Assembly (NCBI RefSeq): GCF_004329815.1
Contig: NZ_SJPE01000002.1
Span: 62,001-126,000, forward strand
Length of the DNA stretch: 64,000 nucleotides
Source: Flavobacterium silvisoli
Lineage (GTDB): Bacteria; Bacteroidota; Bacteroidia; Flavobacteriales; Flavobacteriaceae
Reading direction: 5' to 3'
The notes beneath the pieces were generated by a model, which ran no database searches, was not told where the DNA came from, and saw only the letters and a program-made list of their open reading frames with translations. Below are positions 7,850-16,792 of this stretch, in pieces. The first letter of the stretch is position 1, and every line of letters starts with the position of its first letter. Made by a program: the position numbers and the translations under genes.

Positions 7850-9780
7850 GAAAAGTTTTATTGCCCACAATCATTTTCGTCGCTACGATTTTACTTGTAA
7901 TGCGGCTTTTTTATTTGCAGGTAATTGACGACACTTTAAAATTAAAATCGGATAATAATGCTATTAAAATTAAGTATGATTATCCCGAGCGTGGTTACAT
8001 TTATGATCGGTACGGCAAGCTTTTGGTAGCCAATCAACCGTCTTACGACATCATGGTTATTCCTAAAGACATTAAAGATTTAGACACTATAGAATTCTGT
8101 AGGCTGTTAAAAATTACCCGAGAAGAATTCTTGACCAAAGTGGCTAAAGCCAAAGTATACAGCCCGAGGCTTCCTTCGGTTTTTTTGGCTCAGTTAAACA
8201 AAAAAGAATACGCTGCATTTCAGGAAATGCAACGAAAGTTCAACGGTTTTTACATTCAAAAACGTTCTTTAAGAGATTATCAGGTGTCGTTTGGGGCTAA
8301 TGTTTTTGGTTTTATCACTCAGGTAAACGACAAAATCATCGAAAAAAACAAATACTACAACAGCGGCGATTTGATTGGACGTCAAGGAGTTGAAGAAAGT
8401 TATGAAGAAATTTTACGAGGCATCAAAGGTGTAAAATACATCCAAAAAGATAAATACAATCGCGAAATTGGCTCTTACAAAGAAGGTAAATTTGACACTA
8501 TAGCCGTTCAGGGTAAAGACATTAATTTGAGTATCGATGCCGAACTCCAAAAATACGGTGAAGAGTTGATGATTAATAAACGAGGGGGTATTGTTGCTAT
8601 TGAACCCAAAACCGGGGAAATTTTAGCTTTGGTTACCGCACCGTCATTTGACCCGGCTATCTTGGTAGGAAGACAACGTTCGAGAAATTACACCATGCTT
8701 TACCATGATTCCATAGCAAAACCGTTATACGACAGAGGGTTGTTAGCAGAATACACCCCAGGTTCTCCGTTTAAAATCCTAACCGGATTAGTTGCTCTTC
8801 AGGAAGGAGTAATTGATGAAAACACTTCTTTCTCTTGTCATCATGGTTTCAGTTATGCTCCCGGCAGATTCATGAAATGCCACTGTCATGGTGGCGAAAT
8901 GCAATTGCACCGCGGAATTTACGAATCCTGCAACACCTATTTTTCTAGTTCGTACATGCGAACCATCAACAAGTACAACAATCCTCCGAAAGGTGTTGAT
9001 GTATGGAGCAATCACTTGAAAAGTTTTGGACTGGGACAGTTCATGGGATATGATTTACCCACCGGAAGAAAAGGAAGTATCCCCACATCTAAAACCTATA
9101 AAAAAATGTATCCGGGCTGGGGCTGGTCAAGTAAAACCATCGTTTCCAACGCTATCGGTCAGGGTGAAGTTTTAATGACACCTATACAATTAGCCAACAT
9201 GATTGCAGCTGTGGCCAACAGAGGATATTATTACACACCTCATATCATTAAAAAAATAAAAGGACAGCCTATTGACAAACGCTTTCGAACCAAACATTTT
9301 ACTACCGTTGACAAAAAGTATTTTGAACCAATGATTAGTGGCTTGTTTGATGTTTATAATCTTGGAACAGCTCATGGTTTGAATGTAGAAGGCATTGAAA
9401 TTTGCGGAAAAACAGGAACCGCAGAAAATTATGCCAAGATTAACGGAAAGCGTGTAAAACTTCAAGACCACTCTATCTTTGTTGCTTTTGCACCTAAAGA
9501 TAATCCTAAAATTGCCATTGCAGTATTTGTAGAAAACGGATATTGGGGCGCGCGTTGGGCAGGTCCTATAACCAGTTTGATGATTGAAAAATACATCAAA
9601 AGAAAAATCACCCGCAAAGATTTAGAAAAACGAATGCTCGAAGGAAGTCTTGAGGCTGAATACAACAAGTACTATCCGAAACCCATTATAGACACATTGA
9701 TTAAGCAAAAATTAGACACTCCCGTAAAACCGGAAATCAAAAAAGAAGACGCTAAACCAAAAGTTACTCCGACAAACTAA
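7846..9780 (+). CDS. mrdA: Penicillin-binding protein 2 (elongation-specific transpeptidase)
   Basis: Monofunctional class B PBP that cross-links peptidoglycan during rod elongation. It has an N-terminal membrane anchor at residues 3-20, then the PBP dimerisation (pedestal) domain with PERGYIYDRYGKLL, then the transpeptidase domain. The active-site motifs are all present: SPFK with nucleophile Ser307 and Lys310, SCN in YESCNTYF, and KTG in CGKTGTAEN. The 644-residue length is normal, with a Lys/Pro-rich tail. It overlaps mreD by ATGA and precedes rodA, its glycosyltransferase partner, by 10 nt. Confidence 0.97.
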   Translation: MRKVLLPTIIFVATILLVMRLFYLQVIDDTLKLKSDNNAIKIKYDYPERGYIYDRYGKLLVANQPSYDIMVIPKDIKDLDTIEFCRLLKITREEFLTKVAKAKVYSPRLPSVFLAQLNKKEYAAFQEMQRKFNGFYIQKRSLRDYQVSFGANVFGFITQVNDKIIEKNKYYNSGDLIGRQGVEESYEEILRGIKGVKYIQKDKYNREIGSYKEGKFDTIAVQGKDINLSIDAELQKYGEELMINKRGGIVAIEPKTGEILALVTAPSFDPAILVGRQRSRNYTMLYHDSIAKPLYDRGLLAEYTPGSPFKILTGLVALQEGVIDENTSFSCHHGFSYAPGRFMKCHCHGGEMQLHRGIYESCNTYFSSSYMRTINKYNNPPKGVDVWSNHLKSFGLGQFMGYDLPTGRKGSIPTSKTYKKMYPGWGWSSKTIVSNAIGQGEVLMTPIQLANMIAAVANRGYYYTPHIIKKIKGQPIDKRFRTKHFTTVDKKYFEPMISGLFDVYNLGTAHGLNVEGIEICGKTGTAENYAKINGKRVKLQDHSIFVAFAPKDNPKIAIAVFVENGYWGARWAGPITSLMIEKYIKRKITRKDLEKRMLEGSLEAEYNKYYPKPIIDTLIKQKLDTPVKPEIKKEDAKPKVTPTN

Positions 9781-9790
9781 TTTCCAGAAA

Positions 9791-11050
9791 ATGAAAAATC
9801 AAAGTGTAACGAATAATTTAGACTGGATAAGTGTTCTTATCTATATTGTCTTGGTCATATTGGGATGGTTGAATATTTATTCCTCTTCTTTGTCTTCTAT
9901 AGCCGAAGAGACTTCCATTTTCGATTTTACACAAATTTACGGGAAGCAATTTATGTTCATCTTGTTCTCTATCCCGCTGATTTTTGTTGTGCTCTCTGTT
10001 GACGGTAAATTTTATGAGAAATTTTCCAGTGTTATCTATGTAATCGGATTGCTCTCACTGGCCGGTTTATTTGTTTTTGGTAAAACCATCAAAGGGCAAG
10101 CCAACTGGTATTCTTTCGGTTCCTTCGGATTACAGCCCTCTGAATTTGTAAAGGCCGCTACAGCATTGGCTTTAGCCAAATATTTGAGTGATGTTCAGGT
10201 TAACTTAAAAGACACTAACCGACAAATTCAAGCTCTGGGAATTTTGGCATTACCCATATTATTAATCATACCGCACGATCCGGGAAGTGCTTTGATATAC
10301 AGTGTTTTCATCTTGGTTTTATACCGAGAGGGACTACCTTCCTGGTATGTATGGACCGGTTTTATCGCCTTGGTTTTATTTGTGTTAGCCTTAGTCATAA
10401 AGCCTCTTGCATTGATAGGGATATCTTTAGCAGTTATAGTTTTTGTGTATTACAGAAGTCGAATTATACACCGAAACTGGATTTTGAGTGCTATCATTTT
10501 TGTGACGATATCCGGTTTTGTCTTTTCGGTAGATTATGTTTTTGAAAATGTATTCAAACAACACCACCGCGATCGTTTTAATATCCTTTTGGGAAAAGAA
10601 GTAGATATGAAAGGGATAGGATACAACACCAATCAGTCCGAAATTGCCATCGGTTCCGGAGGTTGGTTTGGCAAAGGTTATCTGGAAGGCACACAAACCA
10701 AAGGAGGTTTCGTTCCCGAACAACACACCGATTATATCTTCACCACAGTGGGAGAAGAATGGGGCTTTCTGGGCTCACTGTTTGTCATTTCCTTATTCGT
10801 ATGCTTAATCATCAGGATTATTTATCTATCGGAGCGACAGAAGACTAAATTCAGCCGGGTCTATGGTTATTGTGTGGCCGGAATTTTATTCATTCACTTC
10901 TTTGTCAACATTGCCATGGTCCTTGGGATATTTCCAACCATAGGAGTACCACTACCGTTTTTCTCTTATGGTGGTTCCGGACTTTGGGGATTTACTATTC
11001 TGCTCTTCATTTTCCTGAAAATGGATGCCAATAAGGTGAACGAATGGTAA
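9791..11050 (+). CDS. rodA: SEDS peptidoglycan glycosyltransferase RodA
   Basis: Polymerises lipid II into glycan strands together with PBP2. It is a polytopic protein of 419 residues with about ten membrane segments. SEDS-family signatures include GSFGLQPSEFVKAA, IPHDPGSAL, the extracellular loop motif VPEQHTDYIFTTVGEEWGFLG and the C-terminal GVPLPFFSYGGSGLWG. It follows mrdA in the same operon and appears to be its last essential gene, since the next gene has its own -7 box. Confidence 0.97.
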   Translation: MKNQSVTNNLDWISVLIYIVLVILGWLNIYSSSLSSIAEETSIFDFTQIYGKQFMFILFSIPLIFVVLSVDGKFYEKFSSVIYVIGLLSLAGLFVFGKTIKGQANWYSFGSFGLQPSEFVKAATALALAKYLSDVQVNLKDTNRQIQALGILALPILLIIPHDPGSALIYSVFILVLYREGLPSWYVWTGFIALVLFVLALVIKPLALIGISLAVIVFVYYRSRIIHRNWILSAIIFVTISGFVFSVDYVFENVFKQHHRDRFNILLGKEVDMKGIGYNTNQSEIAIGSGGWFGKGYLEGTQTKGGFVPEQHTDYIFTTVGEEWGFLGSLFVISLFVCLIIRIIYLSERQKTKFSRVYGYCVAGILFIHFFVNIAMVLGIFPTIGVPLPFFSYGGSGLWGFTILLFIFLKMDANKVNEW

Positions 11051-11067
11051 TTTTCATTGCTTTTTCG

Positions 11068-11075
11068 TAAATTTG
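11068..11075 (+). promoter_or_regulatory. -7 box ahead of the coiled-coil protein gene
   Basis: TAAATTTG is a perfect TAnnTTTG box ending 22 nt before the ATG at 11098. It also argues against the GTG at 11077 as the start. Confidence 0.5.
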
Positions 11076-11097
11076 GGTGAATACTAAATTCATAGCT

Positions 11098-11625
11098 ATG
11101 AAAACTAAAATTATTCTTGCCCTGTTATTCGCTTCTCAATCTGTTCTGAGCATTGCTCAAGAAGTAAAAGACACTGTAACTGTGCCTGTAGATTCTGTTC
11201 AACTGAAGCAAATTCAGATAGAAAATACAGCTCAGAAGAAAAGAAACACAGTACTCTCTTCTGAAGAAATTCTGAGCATACAAAACGCTACTTTAGAAAA
11301 GCAAAAAGAAACAGAAGCAGCGGCCAAAAAACTCGAAAAAGAACAGAAGAAATTAGAAAAAGAACAACGTCGCTTTGAAAAAACTCAGGATAAAATTGCT
11401 TCAGCTGAAAAGTCATTAATTAAAGACAAAAAACGTTTGGTCAACGAAAAAGAAAAGCTTGAAAAAATGAAAGCCAAACTCGACAAAAACAAACGTAAAG
11501 GAAAACTTAGCGATACAGAAATAGAAAAAGAGAACATCAAAATCAGCAAACAGCAAATAGAAATTAACGAATTGCAAAACGATATTGATAAAGCGGAAAT
11601 AAAGCTGAACAAACTCAGAGGATAA
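11098..11625 (+). CDS. Secreted coiled-coil protein of unknown function
   Basis: I do not recognise a family. The protein begins with a typical signal peptide (MKTKIILALLFASQSVLSIAQ, cleavage expected after AQ near residue 20). From about residue 55 it is almost entirely charged alpha-helix, rich in Lys, Glu and Gln, with heptad-like KKLEKEQ and KLEKMKAKL stretches, so it should form a long coiled coil in the periplasm. The frame is open to GTG 11077, but ATG 11098 places the signal peptide at the N-terminus. It sits just after rodA and before a terminator, so an envelope role is plausible but is inference only. Confidence 0.85.
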   Translation: MKTKIILALLFASQSVLSIAQEVKDTVTVPVDSVQLKQIQIENTAQKKRNTVLSSEEILSIQNATLEKQKETEAAAKKLEKEQKKLEKEQRRFEKTQDKIASAEKSLIKDKKRLVNEKEKLEKMKAKLDKNKRKGKLSDTEIEKENIKISKQQIEINELQNDIDKAEIKLNKLRG

Positions 11626-11627
11626 AA

Positions 11628-11651
11628 AAAAGCCACCAATCGGTGGCTTTT
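11628..11651. terminator. Bidirectional intrinsic terminator
   Basis: A 10-bp perfect stem AAAAGCCACC / GGTGGCTTTT around AATC, T-rich on both sides, between the coiled-coil gene and the convergent protease gene. Confidence 0.88.
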
Positions 11652-11670
11652 TTATTTTAACTATTCCGGT

Positions 11671-13920
11671 TTACGATTTTACCAGTTTATCCTTCTTCAC
11701 TTTAGACGTCAGACTTTTGTTATTCTCAGATTGCAAATCATTTAAGATATGAATGGCTTCTTCGATATAAATGTCTTTTGAAAGATTTTCATGCCATCTG
11801 TCTCTTTTTTCTTTTAGAACAGAATCTTTATTCATAGCATCCACTTCGTAAGGAAGTGATTTGAATTCAAAAGCATTTTTATAGTCAACAATCGATTTAT
11901 ATTTTTTGCTTTTCTCTTCTAAAGCTTTTTGTTCGGCCTTAAATTTATCGATGTTAAGGCTATACACATTTTCCTTGTTGCGTTCATCAAGCCACTTAGC
12001 ATTTTCGTCAATCAATTTCATTTGAGCATTATCTCTCATACGCTCTCTGCTTTTGGCTATGGCAGCATCAAAATTGTTTTGTTTGTTCCAAATTTGATAA
12101 TTAGCAGGATCTATTTTATCCCATGGCATAGCATTGTCAATATCTCTTTCACCCATTTTCAAATACGAATAACGATCCGGTATAGCTACATCACTTTTCA
12201 CACCTTCAAGCTGTGTAGAGCCCCCGTTAATTCGATAGAATTTTTGAGTGGTCGTTTTCAAAGCACCTAAGTCGCCATAAGTACTGCCGCGAACAAACTG
12301 ATTTAAATCGATAACGTTTTGAACAGTTCCTTTACCATATGATTGTTTGCTTCCGATGACAACACCTCGTTTGTAGTCTTGTATTGCAGCGGCTAAAATC
12401 TCTGAAGCAGATGCCGAAAACTCGTTAATCATAATTACCAACGGACCGTCCCATTGTACTTTAGAATCGCGGTCGTATAATACTTCTTTTTTACCGGCAG
12501 CCGATTTGATTTGTACAATTGGTCCTTGCTCAATAAACAATCCTGCAATATCAACCACAGTTTTCAAAGAACCGCCACCGTTATCACGAACATCCATCAC
12601 GATTCCCTGAACACCGGCAGCTTTCAGGCGCTCTACTTCCTGAGCAACATCCTTACCGGCATCACGACTGTTTTGGTCTTCAAAATCAATGTAGAATTTC
12701 GGCAAATAAATAACTCCGTATTTAAATCCGTCTTTCTCTACTACACTCGATTTTACGTAGGTTTCTTCTATTTCTACCTCATCACGAATGATGGTAATAA
12801 CCTTGATAGTTCCGTCTGTTTTTTTAACGGTTAAACGCACTTCGGTTCCTTTAGGTCCTTTTATTTTTTTCACTACATCATCCAAACGCATTCCTACAAC
12901 ATCAACCGGTTCTGCACTGCCCTGGGCAACTTTTAAAACAACATCTCCAGACTCTAATTGTTTTCCTCTCCAAGCCGGACCTCCGGAAATCAGTTCAGAA
13001 ATCTCGGTAAAGTCTCCTTTCTTTTGTAAACGGGCTCCAATTCCCTCTAACTTTCCGCTCATGCTCACATCAAATTTCTCTTTTTCGTTAGGAGCAAAAT
13101 ATGAGGTATGCGGATCAAAACGGGAAGCTATGGCATTTACATAAATAGAAAACCAATCTTCACGGTCTAAATCTTTAATGAAATTGAAATTGTCATTCAA
13201 AGAATTCAAAGTAGATTCCCTGGTTTCTTTCTCTAACTCGTCAAAGGTTTTAATTTTATCATATTTCTTCTTCGCATCGTCCTCAAGAAATTTCTTTTCT
13301 GCCTCAGGTGTTAATCCTTCAGGCGAATTTTTGCGAAAATCTTCCAAGCGTTGCTGTGGAGTTTTTTTTGCGTCACGAGCCAAATCTTCTTGCAATTTTT
13401 GTTTTTCTACCAATGAAGATAACGCAGACAATTTGACTTGTTTACGCCATCTGTCTTTTAATTCGTCAGTGGTTTTGGCAAACGGCATTTTTTCATAATC
13501 CGTATTAAAGGATTCGTCTTTTTTGTAATCAAACGGACTTGCTAAAGCTTCTTTGTAATAGCTTTTGCTTTCTTCCATACGTTGCATCAAACGATTGTAG
13601 GTCAAATCAAAAAAGGACAAGTCTTTTTCTTTAATCTGATCATCCAGTTTCGTTTCGTATTGAGCGAATTCATCAATATCAGATTGTAAAAAGAAACGTT
13701 TTGAAGGATCAAGAGCATTCAAATAATCTTTGTAAACCCCTTTTGAAAAATTATCGTCAATAGGCGCCGGGCTGTAATGCCCTTTTTCGATAACGAACGT
13801 CAACAACTCCAACAACAACTTATCTTTCTCAGGATCTGAGGCTTTATGTGAAGGCCTAAAACTCCACAAGGCTAGCGATAGTGTTACAATTACCAGTAGT
13901 ATTTTATAGTTTCTTTTCAT
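11671..13920 (-). CDS. prc: Tail-specific (C-terminal processing) protease, S41 family
   Basis: Periplasmic serine protease that trims or degrades proteins from their C-termini and, in other bacteria, controls peptidoglycan hydrolases. It has an N-terminal signal/anchor (MKRNYKILLVIVTLSLALWS), a long helical domain, a PDZ domain (KLEGIGARL, then ISGGPAWRG), and the S41 core with FSASASEILAAAIQDY (nucleophile Ser) and VIGSKQSYGKGTVQ (catalytic Lys). The C-terminal domain is the DUF3340 type seen in Prc. I prefer the ATG at 13920 to the one 21 nt upstream because it puts the basic residues and hydrophobic core in signal-peptide position. It has about 749 residues, close to E. coli Prc in architecture. 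Confidence 0.93.
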   Translation of the reverse strand: MKRNYKILLVIVTLSLALWSFRPSHKASDPEKDKLLLELLTFVIEKGHYSPAPIDDNFSKGVYKDYLNALDPSKRFFLQSDIDEFAQYETKLDDQIKEKDLSFFDLTYNRLMQRMEESKSYYKEALASPFDYKKDESFNTDYEKMPFAKTTDELKDRWRKQVKLSALSSLVEKQKLQEDLARDAKKTPQQRLEDFRKNSPEGLTPEAEKKFLEDDAKKKYDKIKTFDELEKETRESTLNSLNDNFNFIKDLDREDWFSIYVNAIASRFDPHTSYFAPNEKEKFDVSMSGKLEGIGARLQKKGDFTEISELISGGPAWRGKQLESGDVVLKVAQGSAEPVDVVGMRLDDVVKKIKGPKGTEVRLTVKKTDGTIKVITIIRDEVEIEETYVKSSVVEKDGFKYGVIYLPKFYIDFEDQNSRDAGKDVAQEVERLKAAGVQGIVMDVRDNGGGSLKTVVDIAGLFIEQGPIVQIKSAAGKKEVLYDRDSKVQWDGPLVIMINEFSASASEILAAAIQDYKRGVVIGSKQSYGKGTVQNVIDLNQFVRGSTYGDLGALKTTTQKFYRINGGSTQLEGVKSDVAIPDRYSYLKMGERDIDNAMPWDKIDPANYQIWNKQNNFDAAIAKSRERMRDNAQMKLIDENAKWLDERNKENVYSLNIDKFKAEQKALEEKSKKYKSIVDYKNAFEFKSLPYEVDAMNKDSVLKEKRDRWHENLSKDIYIEEAIHILNDLQSENNKSLTSKVKKDKLVKS

Positions 13921-14048
13921 AAATTGAATTATAATTTTCATTAATTTTTTGGTCTAAAGTAAACAAAAAAACATGCTGTAGTTTTTCAAAAGAATCTTTT
14001 TTTGTTAAAAACAGTACGGATGTATATTATGCTGCATACCTAAAGCAT

Positions 14049-14056
14049 CAAAGTTA
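14049..14056 (-). promoter_or_regulatory. Possible -7 box for the prc gene
   Basis: On the minus strand the sequence reads TAACTTTG, a perfect TAnnTTTG. It would leave a leader of about 125 nt before the ATG at 13920. This is long for this genome, so the assignment is tentative. Confidence 0.3.
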
Positions 14057-14090
14057 TAAAAATGTATCTTTATAAAACTTTAAAAAACGT

Positions 14091-14098
14091 TAATTTTG
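14091..14098 (+). promoter_or_regulatory. -7 box ahead of surE
   Basis: TAATTTTG matches TAnnTTTG and ends 55 nt before the surE ATG. The leader between them is unusually G+C-rich for the region (GCCGGACGGTAAG). Confidence 0.45.
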
Positions 14099-14153
14099 CA
14101 GCCGGACGGTAAGTCGCAAAAACCGTGCTATTGTTACATAACCCGTAAAACCT

Positions 14154-14924
14154 ATGTCTTTAAAACCTACCATTTTAGTAACCAATGACGACGGAATTAA
14201 CGCCCCGGGGATCCGAGCCCTGATTGAAGTGATGGCCGAGATTGGTGAAGTCTTAGTGGTTGCTCCCGATAGCCCGCAAAGCGCTATGGGACATGCAATT
14301 ACCATTAACAACACTCTATATCTTAATAAAATCTCTGCCAACAATGCTCCGATTACAGAATATTCGTGCTCAGGAACTCCGGTTGATTGTGTCAAACTGG
14401 CAGTGAATGAGATTTTGAAAAGAAAACCGGATTTGTGTGTTTCAGGCGTGAATCACGGCTCCAATTCTTCTATCAACGTCATTTATTCCGGAACCATGAG
14501 TGCCGCAGTAGAAGCCGGTATTGAAGGTATTCCGGCAATTGGGTTTTCACTGTTGGACTATGACTGGAATGCTGACTTTGAAACCCTGAAACCATTTATC
14601 AAAAAAATTGCTTCAGAAGTTTTGACAAAAAAAATGGCGGAAGGCACTGTACTGAATGTCAATTTTCCCAAACTGAAAGCAAATGAAATCAAAGGCATCA
14701 AAATCTGTCGGCAGGCTAAAGCCATTTGGATGGAAAAATTTGACAAGAGACAAACACCATACGGAAAAGATTATTACTGGCTAAGTGGTGAATTTGTCAA
14801 TTTAGACAAAGGAGAAGATACTGACGAATGGGCTTTGGCAAACGGCTACATATCTATTGTACCGGTTCAATTTGACTTAACAGCACATCATGCCATTGCC
14901 GAACTTAATTCCTGGAATTTATAA
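14154..14924 (+). CDS. surE: 5'/3'-nucleotidase SurE
   Basis: Metal-dependent phosphatase acting on nucleoside monophosphates, linked to survival in stationary phase. The SurE signature VTNDDGINAPGI is at residues 9-20 with the metal-binding Asp12-Asp13. Further conserved stretches are VVAPDSPQSAMGHAIT, CSGTPVDCVKLA, VSGVNHGSN and SGTMSAAVEA. It has 256 residues and is full length. It is followed by lpxB after 3 nt, so the two form an operon. Confidence 0.97.
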   Translation: MSLKPTILVTNDDGINAPGIRALIEVMAEIGEVLVVAPDSPQSAMGHAITINNTLYLNKISANNAPITEYSCSGTPVDCVKLAVNEILKRKPDLCVSGVNHGSNSSINVIYSGTMSAAVEAGIEGIPAIGFSLLDYDWNADFETLKPFIKKIASEVLTKKMAEGTVLNVNFPKLKANEIKGIKICRQAKAIWMEKFDKRQTPYGKDYYWLSGEFVNLDKGEDTDEWALANGYISIVPVQFDLTAHHAIAELNSWNL

Positions 14925-14927
14925 ACT

Positions 14928-16040
14928 ATGAAATATTACATCATTGCCGGAGAAGCTTCGGGCGATTTACACGGCTCTAATTTAATGAAAGCTCTTTACC
15001 AAGAAGATGCTTCGGCAGACATTCGTTTTTGGGGCGGTGATTTGATGCAAAAGGTAGGCGGTACTTTAGTAAAACACTATCGCGATTTAGCCTTTATGGG
15101 TTTTGCCGAAGTGGTTATGAACCTCAAGACCATTCTCAACAACATCAAAATCTGCAAAAGAGATATCGAAAAATTCAAGCCCGATGTAATCATTTTTATA
15201 GATTATCCCGGATTTAATATGCGTATTGCTCAATGGGCCAAAAAAAGAGGCATCAAGACACATTACTACATAGCGCCACAAATTTGGGCCTGGAAAGAAA
15301 ACCGCATCAAGGCCGTTAAACGAGACTTTGACAAACTGTTCGTCATCCTGCCATTTGAAAAAGAATTCTTCGAGGTAAAGCATCATTTCCCTGTCGATTT
15401 TGTGGGTCATCCGCTGATTGATGCTATTCACAATCGCCCAAAAACAGATGAAGCGACATTTAAAAAAGAAAATCAGTTAGACGAAAAACCCATCATTGCC
15501 ATCTTACCGGGAAGTAGAAAACAGGAAATTGCCAAAATGCTGAGCGTGATGTTGAGTATCGTTGATGATTTTAGTGAATATCAATTTGTGATTGCAGGAG
15601 CTCCCAGTCAGGATTATCATTTTTACGAACAGTTTTTGACCAATAAAAACGTAAAATTCATCTCTAATAAAACCTATGATTTGCTCAGTGTAGCTACTGC
15701 TGCATTGGTTACTTCGGGAACGGCTACCTTAGAAACCGCGCTGTTCAAAGTGCCCGAAGTCGTTTGTTACAAAGGAAGCTGGGCCTCATATCAAATAGCC
15801 AAGCGAATCATTACACTAAAATACATCTCATTAGTAAATTTAATAATGGATGAAGAAGTAGTAACCGAATTGATTCAGGACAAATGCAATCCTAAAAACT
15901 TAAAAACAGAACTTTCCAAATTGCTTGAAACCAAATACAGAAAAGCATTGCTAGAAAAATACGAAGCTTTGGAAGCCAAATTAGGGGGCGAAGGAGCCAG
16001 TGCAAAAACTGCTAAATTAATCTTAAATGAACTGAGGTGA
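14928..16040 (+). CDS. lpxB: Lipid-A-disaccharide synthase
   Basis: GT19 glycosyltransferase that joins UDP-2,3-diacylglucosamine and lipid X into the lipid A disaccharide at the inner-membrane surface. Family motifs are IIAGEASGDLHG at the N-terminus, RFWGGDLMQKVGG, DVIIFIDYPGFNMR, YIAPQIWAWKENR, FVGHPL, ILPGSRKQEI and VTSGTATLETAL. The length of 370 residues is standard. Its presence shows a lipid A-containing outer membrane. It is tightly linked to surE, an arrangement I recall as common in Flavobacteria. Confidence 0.97.
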   Translation: MKYYIIAGEASGDLHGSNLMKALYQEDASADIRFWGGDLMQKVGGTLVKHYRDLAFMGFAEVVMNLKTILNNIKICKRDIEKFKPDVIIFIDYPGFNMRIAQWAKKRGIKTHYYIAPQIWAWKENRIKAVKRDFDKLFVILPFEKEFFEVKHHFPVDFVGHPLIDAIHNRPKTDEATFKKENQLDEKPIIAILPGSRKQEIAKMLSVMLSIVDDFSEYQFVIAGAPSQDYHFYEQFLTNKNVKFISNKTYDLLSVATAALVTSGTATLETALFKVPEVVCYKGSWASYQIAKRIITLKYISLVNLIMDEEVVTELIQDKCNPKNLKTELSKLLETKYRKALLEKYEALEAKLGGEGASAKTAKLILNELR

Positions 16041-16042
16041 TT

Positions 16043-16071
16043 TTGATTCTAAATTGATTTTTTTACCTTTG
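16043..16071 (+). promoter_or_regulatory. Near-consensus promoter of the C40 lipoprotein gene
   Basis: TTG at 16043-16045, an 18-nt spacer, then TACCTTTG at 16064-16071. This is the best two-element Bacteroidota promoter in this part of the window. Transcription should begin near 16076, leaving a leader of only about ten nucleotides. Confidence 0.6.
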
Positions 16072-16085
16072 TCAAAATTCTTTTT

Positions 16086-16751
16086 TTGAAAAAACTCGTT
16101 TACATATCGTTTGTCTTATTGTTGTTTACATCATGTAAACCAACGTCTGCCATCATTACATCTAAAGACGAGGCCTTAAAAAAAGGCGTTTATGTTCAGC
16201 CGGTTGCGGTGGCAGAAAAAGAAGAAAAAACAAGTACTCCAAAGAAGGTTAACACTAATCATACAGCAGCGGTTAAACCTAAGAAACAAGTTTCGACTCC
16301 CAAAAACATTCCCGGCATCAACGACAGCAACGACAACGACATTATTGTTGAAAATGAGGATTCCAGCTATTTGGTGGAACAACTCATCAACACAGCTTCG
16401 GATAATTTAGGCACCCGATACAAAAGTGGAGGCACCAGCAAAGAAGGATTTGATTGTTCGGGATTGATGTTTTCAACTTTCAAAAAATTTGCCATAACTC
16501 TGCCCAGATCATCTCATGAAATGGCTGAAATTGGCACCAAAACAACTTTGAGCAACGCCAAGAAAGGGGATTTAATTTTCTTCATCAATCGAGGTCAACG
16601 TCGTATCAACCATGTCGGTATGGTAGTAGAGGTTAATGGTGATGATGTAAAATTCATCCATTCTTCGACTCAAAGCGGGGTGGTTATTTCTTCTATCAAA
16701 GAGCCTTATTATCAAAGAACTTTCGTTCAAATCAATCGAGTACTAGATTAA
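16086..16751 (+). CDS. NlpC/P60 (C40) peptidase lipoprotein with a TTG start
   Basis: Probable peptidoglycan endopeptidase anchored in the envelope. A lipoprotein signal peptide (MKKLVYISFVLLLFTSC, lipobox ending at Cys17) is followed by a Lys/Thr/Pro-rich linker to about residue 95 and an NlpC/P60 domain. The domain shows LGTRYKSGG, the catalytic Cys124 in EGFDCSG, the His in RINHVGMVVE and a late HSSTQSG. The only start that yields a proper signal peptide is TTG at 16086. There is no ATG between the promoter and the signal peptide. It is a single gene between lpxB and comEC. Confidence 0.9.
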   Translation: MKKLVYISFVLLLFTSCKPTSAIITSKDEALKKGVYVQPVAVAEKEEKTSTPKKVNTNHTAAVKPKKQVSTPKNIPGINDSNDNDIIVENEDSSYLVEQLINTASDNLGTRYKSGGTSKEGFDCSGLMFSTFKKFAITLPRSSHEMAEIGTKTTLSNAKKGDLIFFINRGQRRINHVGMVVEVNGDDVKFIHSSTQSGVVISSIKEPYYQRTFVQINRVLD

Positions 16752-16792
16752 TTTTCTTTCATTTGTAAAAATTTTTTATGTAATTTAGTTAC

